Shown: piece by piece, positions 41,305 to 50,700 of the stretch
How positions within the stretch are numbered: position 1 is the stretch's first letter
Layout: the number at the start of each line of letters is the position of its first letter
Source of the DNA: Cryptosporangium minutisporangium
Lineage (GTDB): Bacteria > Actinomycetota > Actinomycetes > Mycobacteriales > Cryptosporangiaceae
Direction: 5' to 3'
Assembly (NCBI RefSeq): GCF_039536245.1
Contig: NZ_BAAAYN010000031.1
Coordinates: 1 to 64,000 of the forward strand
DNA: 64,000 bases
Translations under genes and position numbers: made by a program
Notes under the pieces: model-generated
Told to the model about the DNA's origin: nothing
What the model saw: only the letters and a program-made list of their open reading frames with translations
Database searches by the model: none

Positions 41305-42344
41305 GCCCTTCCGACTATGGTCCCGGCGCGGTCGATGACGACGACGTCCGTGGTGACCGGGGCGCCGCGGAGGACGTCGTCGGCGGTTTCCCGTGCCTTC
41401 GCCGCGACCAGGTGACCGATCGGCGGGTAGAGCTGCAGGGCTTGGAGTGCGGTGTTGGCGTGCTGTACTTCCTGGGCTGTTGCTGCGTCCGGAACCAGCG
41501 ACGCGAGGAACCCGAAGTCGACCTGCGACCGCTTCGAATGCAGATCGAGATGACCGGCCGCGAGTTTGGCGAGTTTCCCGATCCCGCCGGCGATCGTCAG
41601 CCGCGGCACCGGGTGCCTCCGCAGGTACTTGAGCACCGCGCCGGCGAAGTCCCCCATGTCGAGCAGCGCGTCCTCGGGCAGGTCGTAGAGCGCCGCCGCG
41701 ACCTTCTCGGACGTACTTCCGGTACAGCCGGCGACGTGCTGGTACCCGGCCGCTCGGGCGACGTCGATGCCGCGCCGGATGCTGTCGATCCACGCCGAGC
41801 AGGAGTACGGCACGACGACGCCGGTCGTACCGAGGATCGACAGGCCGCCGAGGATGCCGAGCCGCGGGTTCCACGTCTTCTTGGCGATCTCCTCGCCGTT
41901 CTCGACGCCGACCTCGATCTCGACGTCGCCCGCGCCACCGTGCTGCGCGGCGACCTGTGCGATCGCGTCCCGCATCATCTGCCGGGGGACCGGGTTGATC
42001 GCGGGCTCGCCGACCGGCAGCGGCAGGCCGGGTTTGGTGACGGTGCCGACGCCCTCGCCCGCCCGGAACGTGACGCCGGTGCCGGGCAGCCCGTGCCGCA
42101 CGGTCGCCCGGATCAGGGCGCCGTGGGTCACGTCCGGGTCGTCGCCGGCGTCCTTGATCACCCCGGCCGTGGCGCTTTCCTGGGTGCGGTGTTCGGTGGC
42201 GAGTGCGAAGCTCGGCTGTTGCCCCTTCGGGAGCGTGATCTGCACCGGGTCCGGGAACTCGCCGGTGAGCAGCGCGGTGTACGCAGCGGTGGTGGCCGCG
42301 GTGGCGCAGGCACCGGTCGTCCAGCCGTACCGCAGTTCGGTCAC
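41301..42344 (-). CDS. cbiD: Cobalt-precorrin-5B (C1)-methyltransferase
   Basis: A 347-residue CbiD. LRYGWTTGACATAATTAAYTALL is its diagnostic N-terminus (RxGxTTGxCAxAAxKAA), followed by IKDAGDDPDVTHGALI, GVGTVTKPGLPLPVGEPAINPVPRQMM, GGLSILGTTGVVVPYSCSAWIDSI and GDFAGAVLKYL. It methylates C1. CbiD belongs to the oxygen-independent branch and here replaces aerobic CobF. The gene ends in a TAG at 41301-41303 inside the MITE. Divergent from cobK with 32 bases between starts, so the two promoters must overlap. Confidence 0.95.
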   Translation of the reverse strand: MTELRYGWTTGACATAATTAAYTALLTGEFPDPVQITLPKGQQPSFALATEHRTQESATAGVIKDAGDDPDVTHGALIRATVRHGLPGTGVTFRAGEGVGTVTKPGLPLPVGEPAINPVPRQMMRDAIAQVAAQHGGAGDVEIEVGVENGEEIAKKTWNPRLGILGGLSILGTTGVVVPYSCSAWIDSIRRGIDVARAAGYQHVAGCTGSTSEKVAAALYDLPEDALLDMGDFAGAVLKYLRRHPVPRLTIAGGIGKLAKLAAGHLDLHSKRSQVDFGFLASLVPDAATAQEVQHANTALQALQLYPPIGHLVAAKARETADDVLRGAPVTTDVVVIDRAGTIVGRA

Positions 42345-42376
42345 GGTCCCAGCATGCCAACTACGCTGAGGAACTC

Positions 42377-43114
42377 GTGACAGGCGTCCTCATTCTCGGC
42401 GGTACCGGTGACGCTCGTCGCCTCGCGTCGCTGCTGGCGGGCTCGTACCGGGTGGTGAGTTCCCTGGCCGGGCGGGTGCGCGAGCCGCTGCTGCCGCCGG
42501 GTCTCGTCCGGGTAGGGGGCTTCGGCGGGGTTGGCGGGTTGGTGACGTACCTGCGGGAGTCGGAGATCTCCGCGGTGGTCGATGCCACGCACCCGTTCGC
42601 GGCGCAGATGACGAGGCACGCGGTCGAGGCTTGCGAACTCTCCGGGGTGCCGTTGGTCGTGCTCCAGCGCCCGGGCTGGGAGTCGGTGCCGGGGGATCGC
42701 TGGGTGCGCGTTCCTACTCTTGCGGACGCCGCTGCGGCGCTGCCGTCGCTCGGGCAGCGGGTTTTCCTCACCACCGGGGCACAGGGGTTGGGTGCGTTCG
42801 CGGGGTGTCGCTCGTCATGGTTCCTCATCCGTACGGTGGACCCGCCGTCCGGCGAGGTACCACCGCACTCCGAGGTGCTCCTCGCCCGCGGCCCGTTCAC
42901 CTTCGAGGACGAGTTGGCGCTACTCCGCGAGCACCGCATCGACGTCGTGGTGACCAAGGACAGCGGCGGCAGCGCGACCTACCCCAAACTAGCCGCCGCC
43001 CGCGCCCAAGGCCTCCCCGTGGTGCTCGTCACCCGCCCGCCCCTGCCCCCCGTTGCCACGGTGCCCACCCCGGAAGCCGCCCACCGATGGCTCGCGTCCG
43101 CACTTCCAGCCTGA
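42377..43114 (+). CDS. cobK: Precorrin-6A reductase
   Basis: A 245-residue CobK/CbiJ. VLILGGTGDARRLASLLAG at the N-terminus, VVSSLAGRV, VVDATHPFAAQMTRHAVEACELSGVPLVVLQRPGW and VVVTKDSGGSATYPKLAAARAQGLPVVLVTRPPLP are the family's signature blocks. It reduces precorrin-6A with NADPH. The start is a GTG at 42377. A 17-bp-stem hairpin begins 7 bases after its stop and may terminate its transcript. Confidence 0.95.
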   Translation: MTGVLILGGTGDARRLASLLAGSYRVVSSLAGRVREPLLPPGLVRVGGFGGVGGLVTYLRESEISAVVDATHPFAAQMTRHAVEACELSGVPLVVLQRPGWESVPGDRWVRVPTLADAAAALPSLGQRVFLTTGAQGLGAFAGCRSSWFLIRTVDPPSGEVPPHSEVLLARGPFTFEDELALLREHRIDVVVTKDSGGSATYPKLAAARAQGLPVVLVTRPPLPPVATVPTPEAAHRWLASALPA

Positions 43115-43120
43115 CGCACC

Positions 43121-43162
43121 GGCATATCGACGCTACGGCGCGGCGCGTAGCGTCGATATGCC
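43121..43162. repeat. Palindrome P1 flanking the DUF559 gene
   Basis: A perfect 17-bp stem GGCATATCGACGCTACG (43121-43137) with an 8-nt loop (GCGCGGCG) and complement at 43146-43162. It follows the cobK stop by 7 bases and precedes the DUF559 gene. It shares CATAT-S-GACGCTACG (S = C or G) with palindrome P2 at 44101-44146 on the other side of that gene. Confidence 0.85.
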
Positions 43163-43225
43163 GTCATGCCGAGGGCCTGTGGACAGCTGACGCGGCGCGA
43201 CGAGCGTTTCGCGCACTCTCGAGTG

Positions 43226-44101
43226 ATGCCGCGTCGCCCGCACAAGCCCGCTGCATTGCGCGGTCAGTGCTTCCTCGGTTCGGAGGCCGTGAGAGCAGGA
43301 CTACTCACCCGGCGGCAGCTGTGCAGCCAGGGGTGGCGCAAGTTCGGCCACGACGTCTACGCGGACGCCGACCTGGGCGACACACATCTGGTCCGGTGCC
43401 GGGCGATCGGGTTGGTCCTGCCGAGCGGAGCGGCGATCACCGGACGGTCCGCAGCGTGTCTCGACGGATTGCCGATCGACCAGAAGGACGCCTTGGTGCA
43501 TGTCCTCGCGCCGCTGGGGACCCGGTTGGAGCGCCCCCAGTGCCGCGTGGCGCGGACTGGCTGGCTCCCCCACGGGCACATCCGTCCGGGTAGCGACCCG
43601 CCGGTCACGGCCTCCACCCGGACGGCCTGGGAGATCGCGTCCGAGTCGGATGTCGTCGAGGCAGTCGTGGCACTTGACGTGCTGTTCCGCGCGAACCGTC
43701 CGCGCCAAGAGGCGATGGGGAGCTGGGTCGCCGCCTACCCGGACAGCGCCGCAGCGAGCGCTATCGCCCTGGCGGATGGTCGCTCCGAGTCACCGCAAGA
43801 GTCCCGAGCGCGTGTGCGCATCGTGCTGGAAGGCTTCCCGCCACCGACGCCGCAGTACGAGGTGGTGGCGAACGGGAGATTCGTCGCACGGGTCGATCTC
43901 GCGTGGCCCGAGGTGAAGGTTGCCGTGGAGTACGACGGCGCGTGGCACGCGGAGCCGGGTCAGATGGCGAAGGATCGTGCTCGCCTCAACCGGCTCATGG
44001 ACGCGGGATGGACCGTGCTGCACCTGACGAGCGCAACCCTTAAGCATCCGTCGCTCTTTGCTGCGTTCTGCGCGCAACTCAGGTCTGCGCTCGGGGTGTG
44101 A
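43226..44101 (+). CDS. DUF559/Vsr-like endonuclease-domain protein
   Basis: A 291-residue protein. The N-terminal ~190 residues resemble the AbiEi/DUF559-associated winged-helix region (RAGLLTRRQLCSQGWRKFGHDVYAD, AAITGRSAACLDGLPI). The C-terminus is a PD-(D/E)XK-like DUF559 nuclease domain: FVARVDLAWPEVKVAVEYDGAWH (RxD...VxVEYDG..H), DRARLNRLMDAGWTVLHLT. ATG 43226 (GAG just upstream) is preferred to ATG 43166. Bracketed by related palindromes P1 and P2 and set inside the cobalamin cluster, it looks like a selfish or recently inserted unit. Nuclease activity is not proven. Confidence 0.82.
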   Translation: MPRRPHKPAALRGQCFLGSEAVRAGLLTRRQLCSQGWRKFGHDVYADADLGDTHLVRCRAIGLVLPSGAAITGRSAACLDGLPIDQKDALVHVLAPLGTRLERPQCRVARTGWLPHGHIRPGSDPPVTASTRTAWEIASESDVVEAVVALDVLFRANRPRQEAMGSWVAAYPDSAAASAIALADGRSESPQESRARVRIVLEGFPPPTPQYEVVANGRFVARVDLAWPEVKVAVEYDGAWHAEPGQMAKDRARLNRLMDAGWTVLHLTSATLKHPSLFAAFCAQLRSALGV

Positions 44102-44146
44102 CGCCATATGGACGCTACGTCGGCCGACGTAGCGTCCATATGGCGT
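44101..44146. repeat. Perfect 46-bp palindrome P2
   Basis: A 23-bp arm beginning ACGCCATATGGACGCTACGT is followed without spacer by its exact complement. The first base is the A of the DUF559 TGA stop, and the palindrome ends two bases before the cobIJ stop, so it also acts as a bidirectional terminator candidate. Related to palindrome P1 at 43121-43162. Confidence 0.9.
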
Positions 44147-44148
44147 TG

Positions 44149-45651
44149 TCAGCCTGGATAGCGGCGGGACGTGTAGACGGTGTGGCCGTCGGAGCGGGTT
44201 TGGGAGGAACCCACGATCAGCAGCGTGCGCATGTCGATCTCGGACGGCTCGAGGTCGGCGAGGCGCACCACCCGCACGCTCTCGGACGAGCCGCCGACGT
44301 CCCGGCCGATCACCACCGGGGTGTCCCCGTCCCGGTGCTTCAGCAGCAACTCCTTCGCCGCCACGATCTGGTGTCGGCGACTCTTCGACGCCGGGTTGTA
44401 GATCGCGATCACGAAGTCCGCCGCCGCAGCGGCATCCAGTCGGGCGGCGATGGTCTCCCAGGGCTTGAGCCGGTCGGACAGCGACAGGATGCAGAAGTCG
44501 TGGCCGAGCGGGGCGCCCACCCGACTGGCCACCGCCTGAGCGGCAGTGATTCCCGGTACGACCCGTACGGGCACGTGCTTCCAGCGGGGCTCCTCCGCCA
44601 CTTCGAGCACCGCCGCGGCCATCGCGAACACCCCCGGATCCCCCGACGACACGACCGCGACCCGGGCCCCACGAGACGCGAGGTCCAGCGCGAACGCTGC
44701 GCGCTCGGCCTCCACCCGGTTGTCGGACGGGTGACGCCGCTGCCGGGGATTGGCCGGCACCCGGTCGAGGTACGGCTCGTACCCGACGAGGTCGTCGGCG
44801 GCGGCCAGTGCGGCCTGGGCCTCCGGCGTCTGCCAGTCCCGCCCGCCCGGCCCCAGACCGACGACGACGACCTCCCCGACCCGCTCCGAAACCACCGCCG
44901 GAGCGGGGGCAGCCGCTGCGCCAGAAAGCCCGGGGGAGAGACGACTCGGCAGCACGGCCATCGAGAAGTACGGCACCGAGTCCGGGTCGACGTCGGCCAG
45001 TGGCGCGACCCGCTCGGACGACGTCGTCGCCCGCTCGACGTACCAGGCCTCGTCCAGACGGCCGGCCTCGGAAAGCGCCTCCCGCACCGCGCCGAACGTG
45101 CGGCCCAGTTTCATCACGACGGCGGGATCCGGACCCGCCAGCCGGGTGGCCAGCTCCGAGGTCGGCAAGGTCCCCGGTAGCACCGTGAGTACTTCGTCCC
45201 GCTCCACCAGCGGACGTCCGAGCACCGCGGACGCGCCGCTCACCGACGTCACGCCCGGCACGACGTGTGCCTCGTAGCGGGGCGCGAGGCGCTTGTGCAG
45301 GTGCATGTAGGAGCCGTAGAAGAACGGGTCGCCTTCGGCGAGCACGACCACGTCCCGGCCGGCGTCCAGGTGGGCGGCGAGCCTCGCTGCGCAGTCCGCG
45401 TAGAAGTCCTCCAGCGCTCCTTCGTACCCGCCCGGGTGAGCAGTTTTCTCGGTCGTCACCGGGTAGACGAGCTGCTCTTCGATCTGCCCCTCGCGCAGGT
45501 ACGGGGCGGCGACCGAGCGCGCGACGCTACGTCCGTGGCGGGCGCTGTGATACGCGATCACTTCGGCGTCGGAGATCAGGCGGGCCGCCTTGACGGTGAC
45601 CAGCTCCGGATCGCCCGGTCCGACACCGACGCCGTACAAACGACCGCTCAT
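44149..45651 (-). CDS. cobIJ: Precorrin-2 C20- / precorrin-3B C17-methyltransferase fusion
   Basis: A 500-residue fusion of two tetrapyrrole methylases. CobI: residues ~3-240 (LYGVGVGPGDPELVTVKAARLI, VVVLAEGDPFFYGSYMHL, HVVPGVTSVSGASAVLGRPL). CobJ: ~258-498 (VVVVGLGPGGRDWQTPEAQAALAAADDLVGYEPYLDRV, VAVVSSGDPGVFAMAAAVLE, VRVVPGITAAQAVASRVGAPLGHDFCILSLSDRLKPWE, IYNPASKSRRHQI). They add the C20 and C17 methyls. ATG 45651 overlaps the cobH stop (TGATG) with GAGGAAGA upstream; a GTG three bases earlier is possible. Last gene of the cobG-cobH-cobIJ operon. Confidence 0.95.
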   Translation of the reverse strand: MSGRLYGVGVGPGDPELVTVKAARLISDAEVIAYHSARHGRSVARSVAAPYLREGQIEEQLVYPVTTEKTAHPGGYEGALEDFYADCAARLAAHLDAGRDVVVLAEGDPFFYGSYMHLHKRLAPRYEAHVVPGVTSVSGASAVLGRPLVERDEVLTVLPGTLPTSELATRLAGPDPAVVMKLGRTFGAVREALSEAGRLDEAWYVERATTSSERVAPLADVDPDSVPYFSMAVLPSRLSPGLSGAAAAPAPAVVSERVGEVVVVGLGPGGRDWQTPEAQAALAAADDLVGYEPYLDRVPANPRQRRHPSDNRVEAERAAFALDLASRGARVAVVSSGDPGVFAMAAAVLEVAEEPRWKHVPVRVVPGITAAQAVASRVGAPLGHDFCILSLSDRLKPWETIAARLDAAAAADFVIAIYNPASKSRRHQIVAAKELLLKHRDGDTPVVIGRDVGGSSESVRVVRLADLEPSEIDMRTLLIVGSSQTRSDGHTVYTSRRYPG

Positions 45652-46280
45652 CACTCTTCCTCGCTGGCCAGCGCGTTGAGCGCCCCGGCCGTCATCGCGC
45701 TGCCACCCCGGCGTCCGCGCACGATCAGGTACTCCAGCCCGAGCTCGTTCGCGGCCAGGGCGTCCTTCGACTCGGCGGCGCCCACGAAGCCCACCGGGAT
45801 ACCGAGCACCGCGGCCGGCCGGGGTGCACCCGCGGCGACCATGTCCAGCAGGTGGAACAGCGCCGTCGGCGCGTTGCCGATCGCGACGACCGCCCCTTCG
45901 AGCCGATCGCGCCAGAGCTCCAGGGCCGCGGCGCTGCGCGTGGTGCCCAGCGACGCCGCCAGCGCAGGCACCGAGGGATCACCGAGGGTGCAGATCACCT
46001 CGTTGGAGGCGGGCAAGCGTCGACGAGTGACGCCGGACGCGACCATCTGCGCGTCGCAGAGGATCGGCGCGCCGTCCTGCAAGGCCTTGACCGCGGCCGG
46101 TACCGCGTCGGCGGAGAACGCCAGGTCGTCGACGAGGTCGACCATGCCGCAGGAGTGGATCATCCGGACCGCCACGCGTGCGACGTCGGCCGGAAGACCG
46201 TCGAGGTCGGCTTCGGCCCGGATCATCGCGAACGACTGCCGATAGATCTCCGCCCCATCGCGGATGTACTGCCAACTCAC
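45651..46280 (-). CDS. cobH: Precorrin-8X methylmutase
   Basis: A 209-residue CobH/Cbi[53 protein letters not shown] contains the conserved RMIH(A/S)CG catalytic His. [32 protein letters not shown] and [16 protein letters not shown] complete the family pattern. It moves the C11 methyl to C12 to give hydrogenobyrinic acid. GTG 46280 overlaps the cobG stop (GTGA). Confidence 0.95.
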   Translation of the reverse strand: MSWQYIRDGAEIYRQSFAMIRAEADLDGLPADVARVAVRMIHSCGMVDLVDDLAFSADAVPAAVKALQDGAPILCDAQMVASGVTRRRLPASNEVICTLGDPSVPALAASLGTTRSAAALELWRDRLEGAVVAIGNAPTALFHLLDMVAAGAPRPAAVLGIPVGFVGAAESKDALAANELGLEYLIVRGRRGGSAMTAGALNALASEEE

Positions 46281-47446
46281 TGCTTGCTCCTCCTGGCTGC
46301 CGCGACGATCGCGGGTAGCTCGTCGACGTCGTCGACCGGGAAACCGTCGACCTGGTAGCCGTCGGCCGTGGCGAGCACGTCGACGTGTACACCGACGGGA
46401 TGCCCGCAGCGCCGTTCACAGCCGACGAAGTGCACCGGCGAGAGGCCCGGCGCAGGTTGGGCTACCCCGAGCGCGACCGAAGCGTCCGCGCGCACGTCCG
46501 CCAGCGACTTGGCGCAGCCGGGCAGCCCGGTGCACGCGGTCGCGGTCGCCCACGGGGACGCCGGGTCGGTGACCAGGCCGACGTCAGTCAACGCGTCCAG
46601 CGCGGAAGCACCGACACCCGGCAGCACGACACCGCGCCACGGAGTGACGATGATCTCGTCCCGGGCCAGCTCACCGATCCGCGCCATCTGCACGGCCGTG
46701 AGGCGCCCGAGCGGTGCGACCGCGCCGACTCCGCCGGGTGCCACCCCGATCGGTCCGGAGGCGGGCGGCGGCGGCGCGGTGACGTCCGGACGGGACAACG
46801 GCACCCCGAGCGCGTCGGCCACCCGGGCGGCGACGCGGGCCGGTCCGTCGTCCACCTCCGCCAGACGCCAGGCCCGGGACTCCTGTGCCCGGCGCTCGGC
46901 GAGGAACCCCCACGCGGCCGCCAGAAGGGCGGGAACGGCCTGGTCGACGCGGACCCGCAGACCGCAGTCGACGCCCGCCAGCAGCACCGGGACGGGGTCG
47001 GAGCCGAGCAGCACGGTCACGTCCGCACCCAGGCCCGCCACGTCCCGCGCGGAGTCCACCGCGAACAGGAAACGCCCTGGCAGTGCGGCCAGGTCCGGGG
47101 AGGCGCAGAGCTCCCGGTCGAGTCCGGTCACGACCGGACGCACGTCGCCGAGCGGAGAGGCGACGATGTTCCGCACCCGCTCGTGCGTGGCGGACGGCAA
47201 CAACCCGGCGGACGCCAGGCGCATGGCCAGCGCGGTCGGGTCGGCGACGCCCCTGATCTGGACGTTCGCGCGGGAGGTCAGGTCGAGCGGGGCGTACTCC
47301 TGTAGCGCGGCCCACTGGGTGAGGCTCACCACACCACCGGGGACCCGGATCCGCGCCAAACCGCCGTCCGCAGCCTCGTGCACCTGCAGCGCGCCTGGAC
47401 AGCGGTCGGCGTCCAGGCGGCGCGGAGCGGGCACGGCGGTGGGCAT
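46277..47446 (-). CDS. cobG: Precorrin-3B synthase (CobG)
   Basis: A 389-residue nitrite/sulphite-reductase-like protein. [33 protein letters not shown] and [14 protein letters not shown] are the ferredoxin-like half-domains; [15 protein letters not shown] and [16 protein letters not shown] supply the four cysteines of the siroheme-coupled 4Fe-4S type site used by CobG. The enzyme uses molecular oxygen to hydroxylate precorrin-3A at C20, so it marks the aerobic route. ATG 47446 is chosen. First gene of the leftward operon, back to back with the riboswitch-cobN unit. Confidence 0.88.
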   Translation of the reverse strand: MPTAVPAPRRLDADRCPGALQVHEAADGGLARIRVPGGVVSLTQWAALQEYAPLDLTSRANVQIRGVADPTALAMRLASAGLLPSATHERVRNIVASPLGDVRPVVTGLDRELCASPDLAALPGRFLFAVDSARDVAGLGADVTVLLGSDPVPVLLAGVDCGLRVRVDQAVPALLAAAWGFLAERRAQESRAWRLAEVDDGPARVAARVADALGVPLSRPDVTAPPPPASGPIGVAPGGVGAVAPLGRLTAVQMARIGELARDEIIVTPWRGVVLPGVGASALDALTDVGLVTDPASPWATATACTGLPGCAKSLADVRADASVALGVAQPAPGLSPVHFVGCERRCGHPVGVHVDVLATADGYQVDGFPVDDVDELPAIVAAARRSKQ

Positions 47447-47491
47447 ACGCCGGATGCTACGTGCCACCCGGGCTACCGCAATTGGGCCCAC

Positions 47492-47521
47492 TTGACGGGA
47501 GCGACCCCGATCACCAGTGTT
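47492..47521 (+). promoter_or_regulatory. Candidate promoter of riboswitch-cobN
   Basis: TTGACG (47492-47497) and, after an 18-bp spacer, AGTGTT (47516-47521) form a plausible -35/-10 pair. Transcription would start near 47528, just at the beginning of the conserved riboswitch sequence. The -10 match is weak. Confidence 0.4.
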
Positions 47522-47529
47522 GAGAGGCC

Positions 47530-47680
47530 ACGAGCGGTGTCAGGTGGAGGAAGCCGGTGAGAATCCGGCGCGGTCCCGCCACTGTCACCGGGGAGCGACC
47601 CTGCACTCCAAAGCCACTGCGTCAGCGGGAAGGCGAGCAGGGGAGCACCGATCCGGGAGCCAGGAGACTCCGGACGCCGC
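47530..47680 (+). promoter_or_regulatory. Cobalamin riboswitch upstream of cobN
   Basis: Conserved aptamer blocks occur in order: AGGTGGAGGAAGCCGGTGAG then AATCCGGCGCGGTCCCGCCACTGT (47542-47584), AAGCCACTGCGTC (47610-47622), GCGGGAAGGCGAGCAGGGG (47625-47643) and the B12 box GAGCCAGGAGACTCCGG (47657-47673). The 75-base segment to the cobN GTG can pair CGGGG/CCCCG (47723-47727, 47734-47738) or the same GGGG with CCCC at 47747-47750, beyond the ribosome site GAGGA. This suggests translational control: high adenosylcobalamin would shut off cobN. Confidence 0.93.
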
Positions 47681-47753
47681 GAGAGGCAGCGGGCACTACA
47701 GCCGTTGCCGAACCACACGACCCGGGGCGCGGACCCCGAGTGAGGACCCCTGC

Positions 47754-50700
47754 GTGATTCTGCTGCTCTCGACCTCCGACACGGACCTGCTCTCGGCGCG
47801 GGCCAGCGGAGCTCCGTACCGCCTGGCCAACCCCGCTCGGACCAGCGTCGACGACCTGCCGGAGCTGCTCGACGGCGTCGACTTGGTCGTGGTCCGCATC
47901 CTCGGCGGACGCCGGGCGTGGGAGGAAGGCTTGGACGCGCTGCTGGCCGGGCCGCGGCCGGTCGTCGTACTCGGGGGCGAGATCGCGCCGGACGCGGACC
48001 TGATGCAGCTGTCCAGCGTGCCGGCGGGCGTTGCGGCGGAGGCCCACGGGTACCTCGCCCAGGGCGGCGCGGCGAACTTGGAGCAGCTCCACAACTTCCT
48101 GAGCGACACGGTCCTGCTCACCGGCCTCGGCTTCGCGCCTCCCGTCGACACCCCGACCTGGGGTGTCCTCGAGCGCCAACCGCGGACCGCAACCGATCCC
48201 ACGCCGACCCCGGTGGGAGAAGGTCCTGCCGCAGAGACCACAACGAGGTACGGAACCTCAGCAGACGTTCGGAGACGTACTGGTCCGTGCATCGGTGTCC
48301 TGTACTACCGAGCGCACCACGTCGCCGGGAACACCTCGTTCGTCGAGGCGTTGTGTGACGCGATCGAGGACGCAGGCGGCCAGGCGCTCCCGGTGTTCTG
48401 CGCCTCGCTCCGAGCGGCGCCGGCCGAGCTGCTGCGCACGCTGGAGCGCGCCGACGCCCTGGTCGTGACCGTGCTCGCGGCCGGCGGCACGAAGCCCGCC
48501 ACCGTCAGCGCCGGCGGCGACGACGACGCCTGGGACGTGGGCGCGCTCGCCGCGCTCGACGTCCCGATCCTGCAGGGTCTGTGCCTGACCAGCAGCCGCG
48601 AGACCTGGGCGGCGAACGACGACGGCCTGAGCCCGCTGGACAACGCGACCCAGGTCGCGATCCCGGAGTTCGACGGCCGGATCATCACGGTCCCGTTCTC
48701 GTTCAAAGAGATCGACGCCGACGGGCTGACCGTCTACGTCGCCGACCCCGAGCGGGCCGCCCGGGTGGCCGGCATCGCGGTGAAGCACGGTGCGCTGCGG
48801 CACATCCCGGCCGCCGAGAAACGCATCGCGCTGATGCTCTCCGCCTACCCCACGAAGCACGCCCGGGTGGGCAACGCGGTCGGCCTGGACACGCCGAAGT
48901 CCGCGGTGAAGCTGCTGCAGGCCTTGGCGGACGCCGGGTACTTCCTCGGAGACGGCCTCCCGGGCGTGGAGGCGCAGGACGGCGACGCGCTGATCCACGC
49001 GCTGATCAAGGCCGGCGGGCACGACACCGCCTGGCTCACCGAGGAGCAGCTCGCGTCGAACCCGGTCCGGATCCCGGCCGCGACCTACCGCGCGTACTTC
49101 GAGTCCCTCGACGAAGATCTGCAGCGGAAGATGCTCGAGCACTGGGGCGAGCCGCCGGGTGAGCTCTACGTCCACGACGGCGACATCGTGCTGGCCGCCC
49201 TGCGCGCCGGGAACGTCGTCGTGATGATCCAGCCGCCGCGTGGTTTCGGCGAGAACCCGGTCGCGATCTACCACGACCCGGACCTCCCGCCGAGCCATCA
49301 CTACCTGGCCGCCTACCGTTGGCTGGCCGCCGAGTTCGGCGCAGATGCCGTCGTCCACCTGGGCAAACACGGCAACCTGGAGTGGCTGCCCGGCAAGACC
49401 GTCGGAATGTCCGCCGCCGACGGTTCCGACGCCGCGCTCGGTGATCTGCCGCTGATCTACCCGTTCCTAGTCAATGACCCGGGCGAGGGCACGCAGGCCA
49501 AGCGGCGCACGCACGCCACGCTGGTCGATCACCTGGTGCCCCCGATGGCCCGCGCCGAAAGCTACGGCGACATCGCCCGGCTGGAGCAGCTGCTCGACGA
49601 GCACGCGAACATCGCGGCGCTCGACCCGGCCAAGCTGCCCGCGATCCGCGCCCAGATCTGGACGCTGATCCAGGCCGCGCGTCTCGACCACGACCTGGGC
49701 CTCGGCGACCGCCCGCACGACGCGGAGTTCGACGATTTCATCCTGCACGTCGACGGGTGGCTGTGCGAGGTCAAGGACGTGCAGATCCGGGACGGGCTGC
49801 ACGTGCTGGGGCTCGCGCCGGAGGGCGAGGCGCGGGTCAACCTGGTGCTCGCGATGCTCCGCGCCCGGCAGATGTGGGCGGGTCAGGTGGCGGCCCTGCC
49901 GGGTCTCCGTGAGGCGCTCGGCCTCTCCGAGGCCGGCGACGAGGCTCGCGTCGACGTCGACGCGATCGACGCGATCGCACGCTCCCTGGTCGCGGAGATG
50001 GACGTGCGCGGCTGGGATCCCGCCGTCGCAGCCGAGGTCACTGCGTCAATTCTGGACGCGACGCCGAGCGCCGCCGCAGACGCGGACCGGGCGCTCGTCA
50101 CGCGGGTGCTGGAGTTCGCGGCGAACGAGGTGGTGCCGCGGCTGAGCAAGACCACCGACGAGCTGGACCACGTGCTGCACGCCCTGGACGGCGGTTACGT
50201 CCCGGCGGGCCCGTCCGGCTCACCGCTGCGCGGTCTGATCAACACGCTGCCGACCGGCCGCAACTTCTACTCGGTCGACCCGAAGGCGGTGCCCAGCCGG
50301 CTGGCCTGGGAGACCGGCTCCGCGATGGCCGACTCGCTGCTCGCCCGCTACCGGGAAGAGGTCGGCGACTGGCCGCGCTCGGTCGGGCTCTCGATCTGGG
50401 GCACCTCGGCGATGCGCACCGCCGGGGACGACATCGCCGAGGTTCTCGCGCTGCTCGGCGTCCGCCCGGTGTGGGACGAGGCCTCGCGGCGGGTGAACGG
50501 ACTCGAGGTCATTCCGGCGAGCGAACTCCAAAGGCCCCGCGTCGACGTCACGATCCGGATCAGCGGCTTCTTCCGGGACGCGTTCCCGCATGTCGTCGCG
50601 ATGCTGGACGACGCCGTGCAGCTGGTCGCGGCGCTCGACGAGCCGGACAACTACGTCCGGGAGCACGTCCGCGCGGACCTGGCCGACCACGGCGACGAGC

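Noticed and set aside
47517-47753. N-terminal extension of CobN by 79 codons
   Set aside because: This stretch is the cobalamin riboswitch and its expression platform; a good ribosome site precedes GTG 47754.
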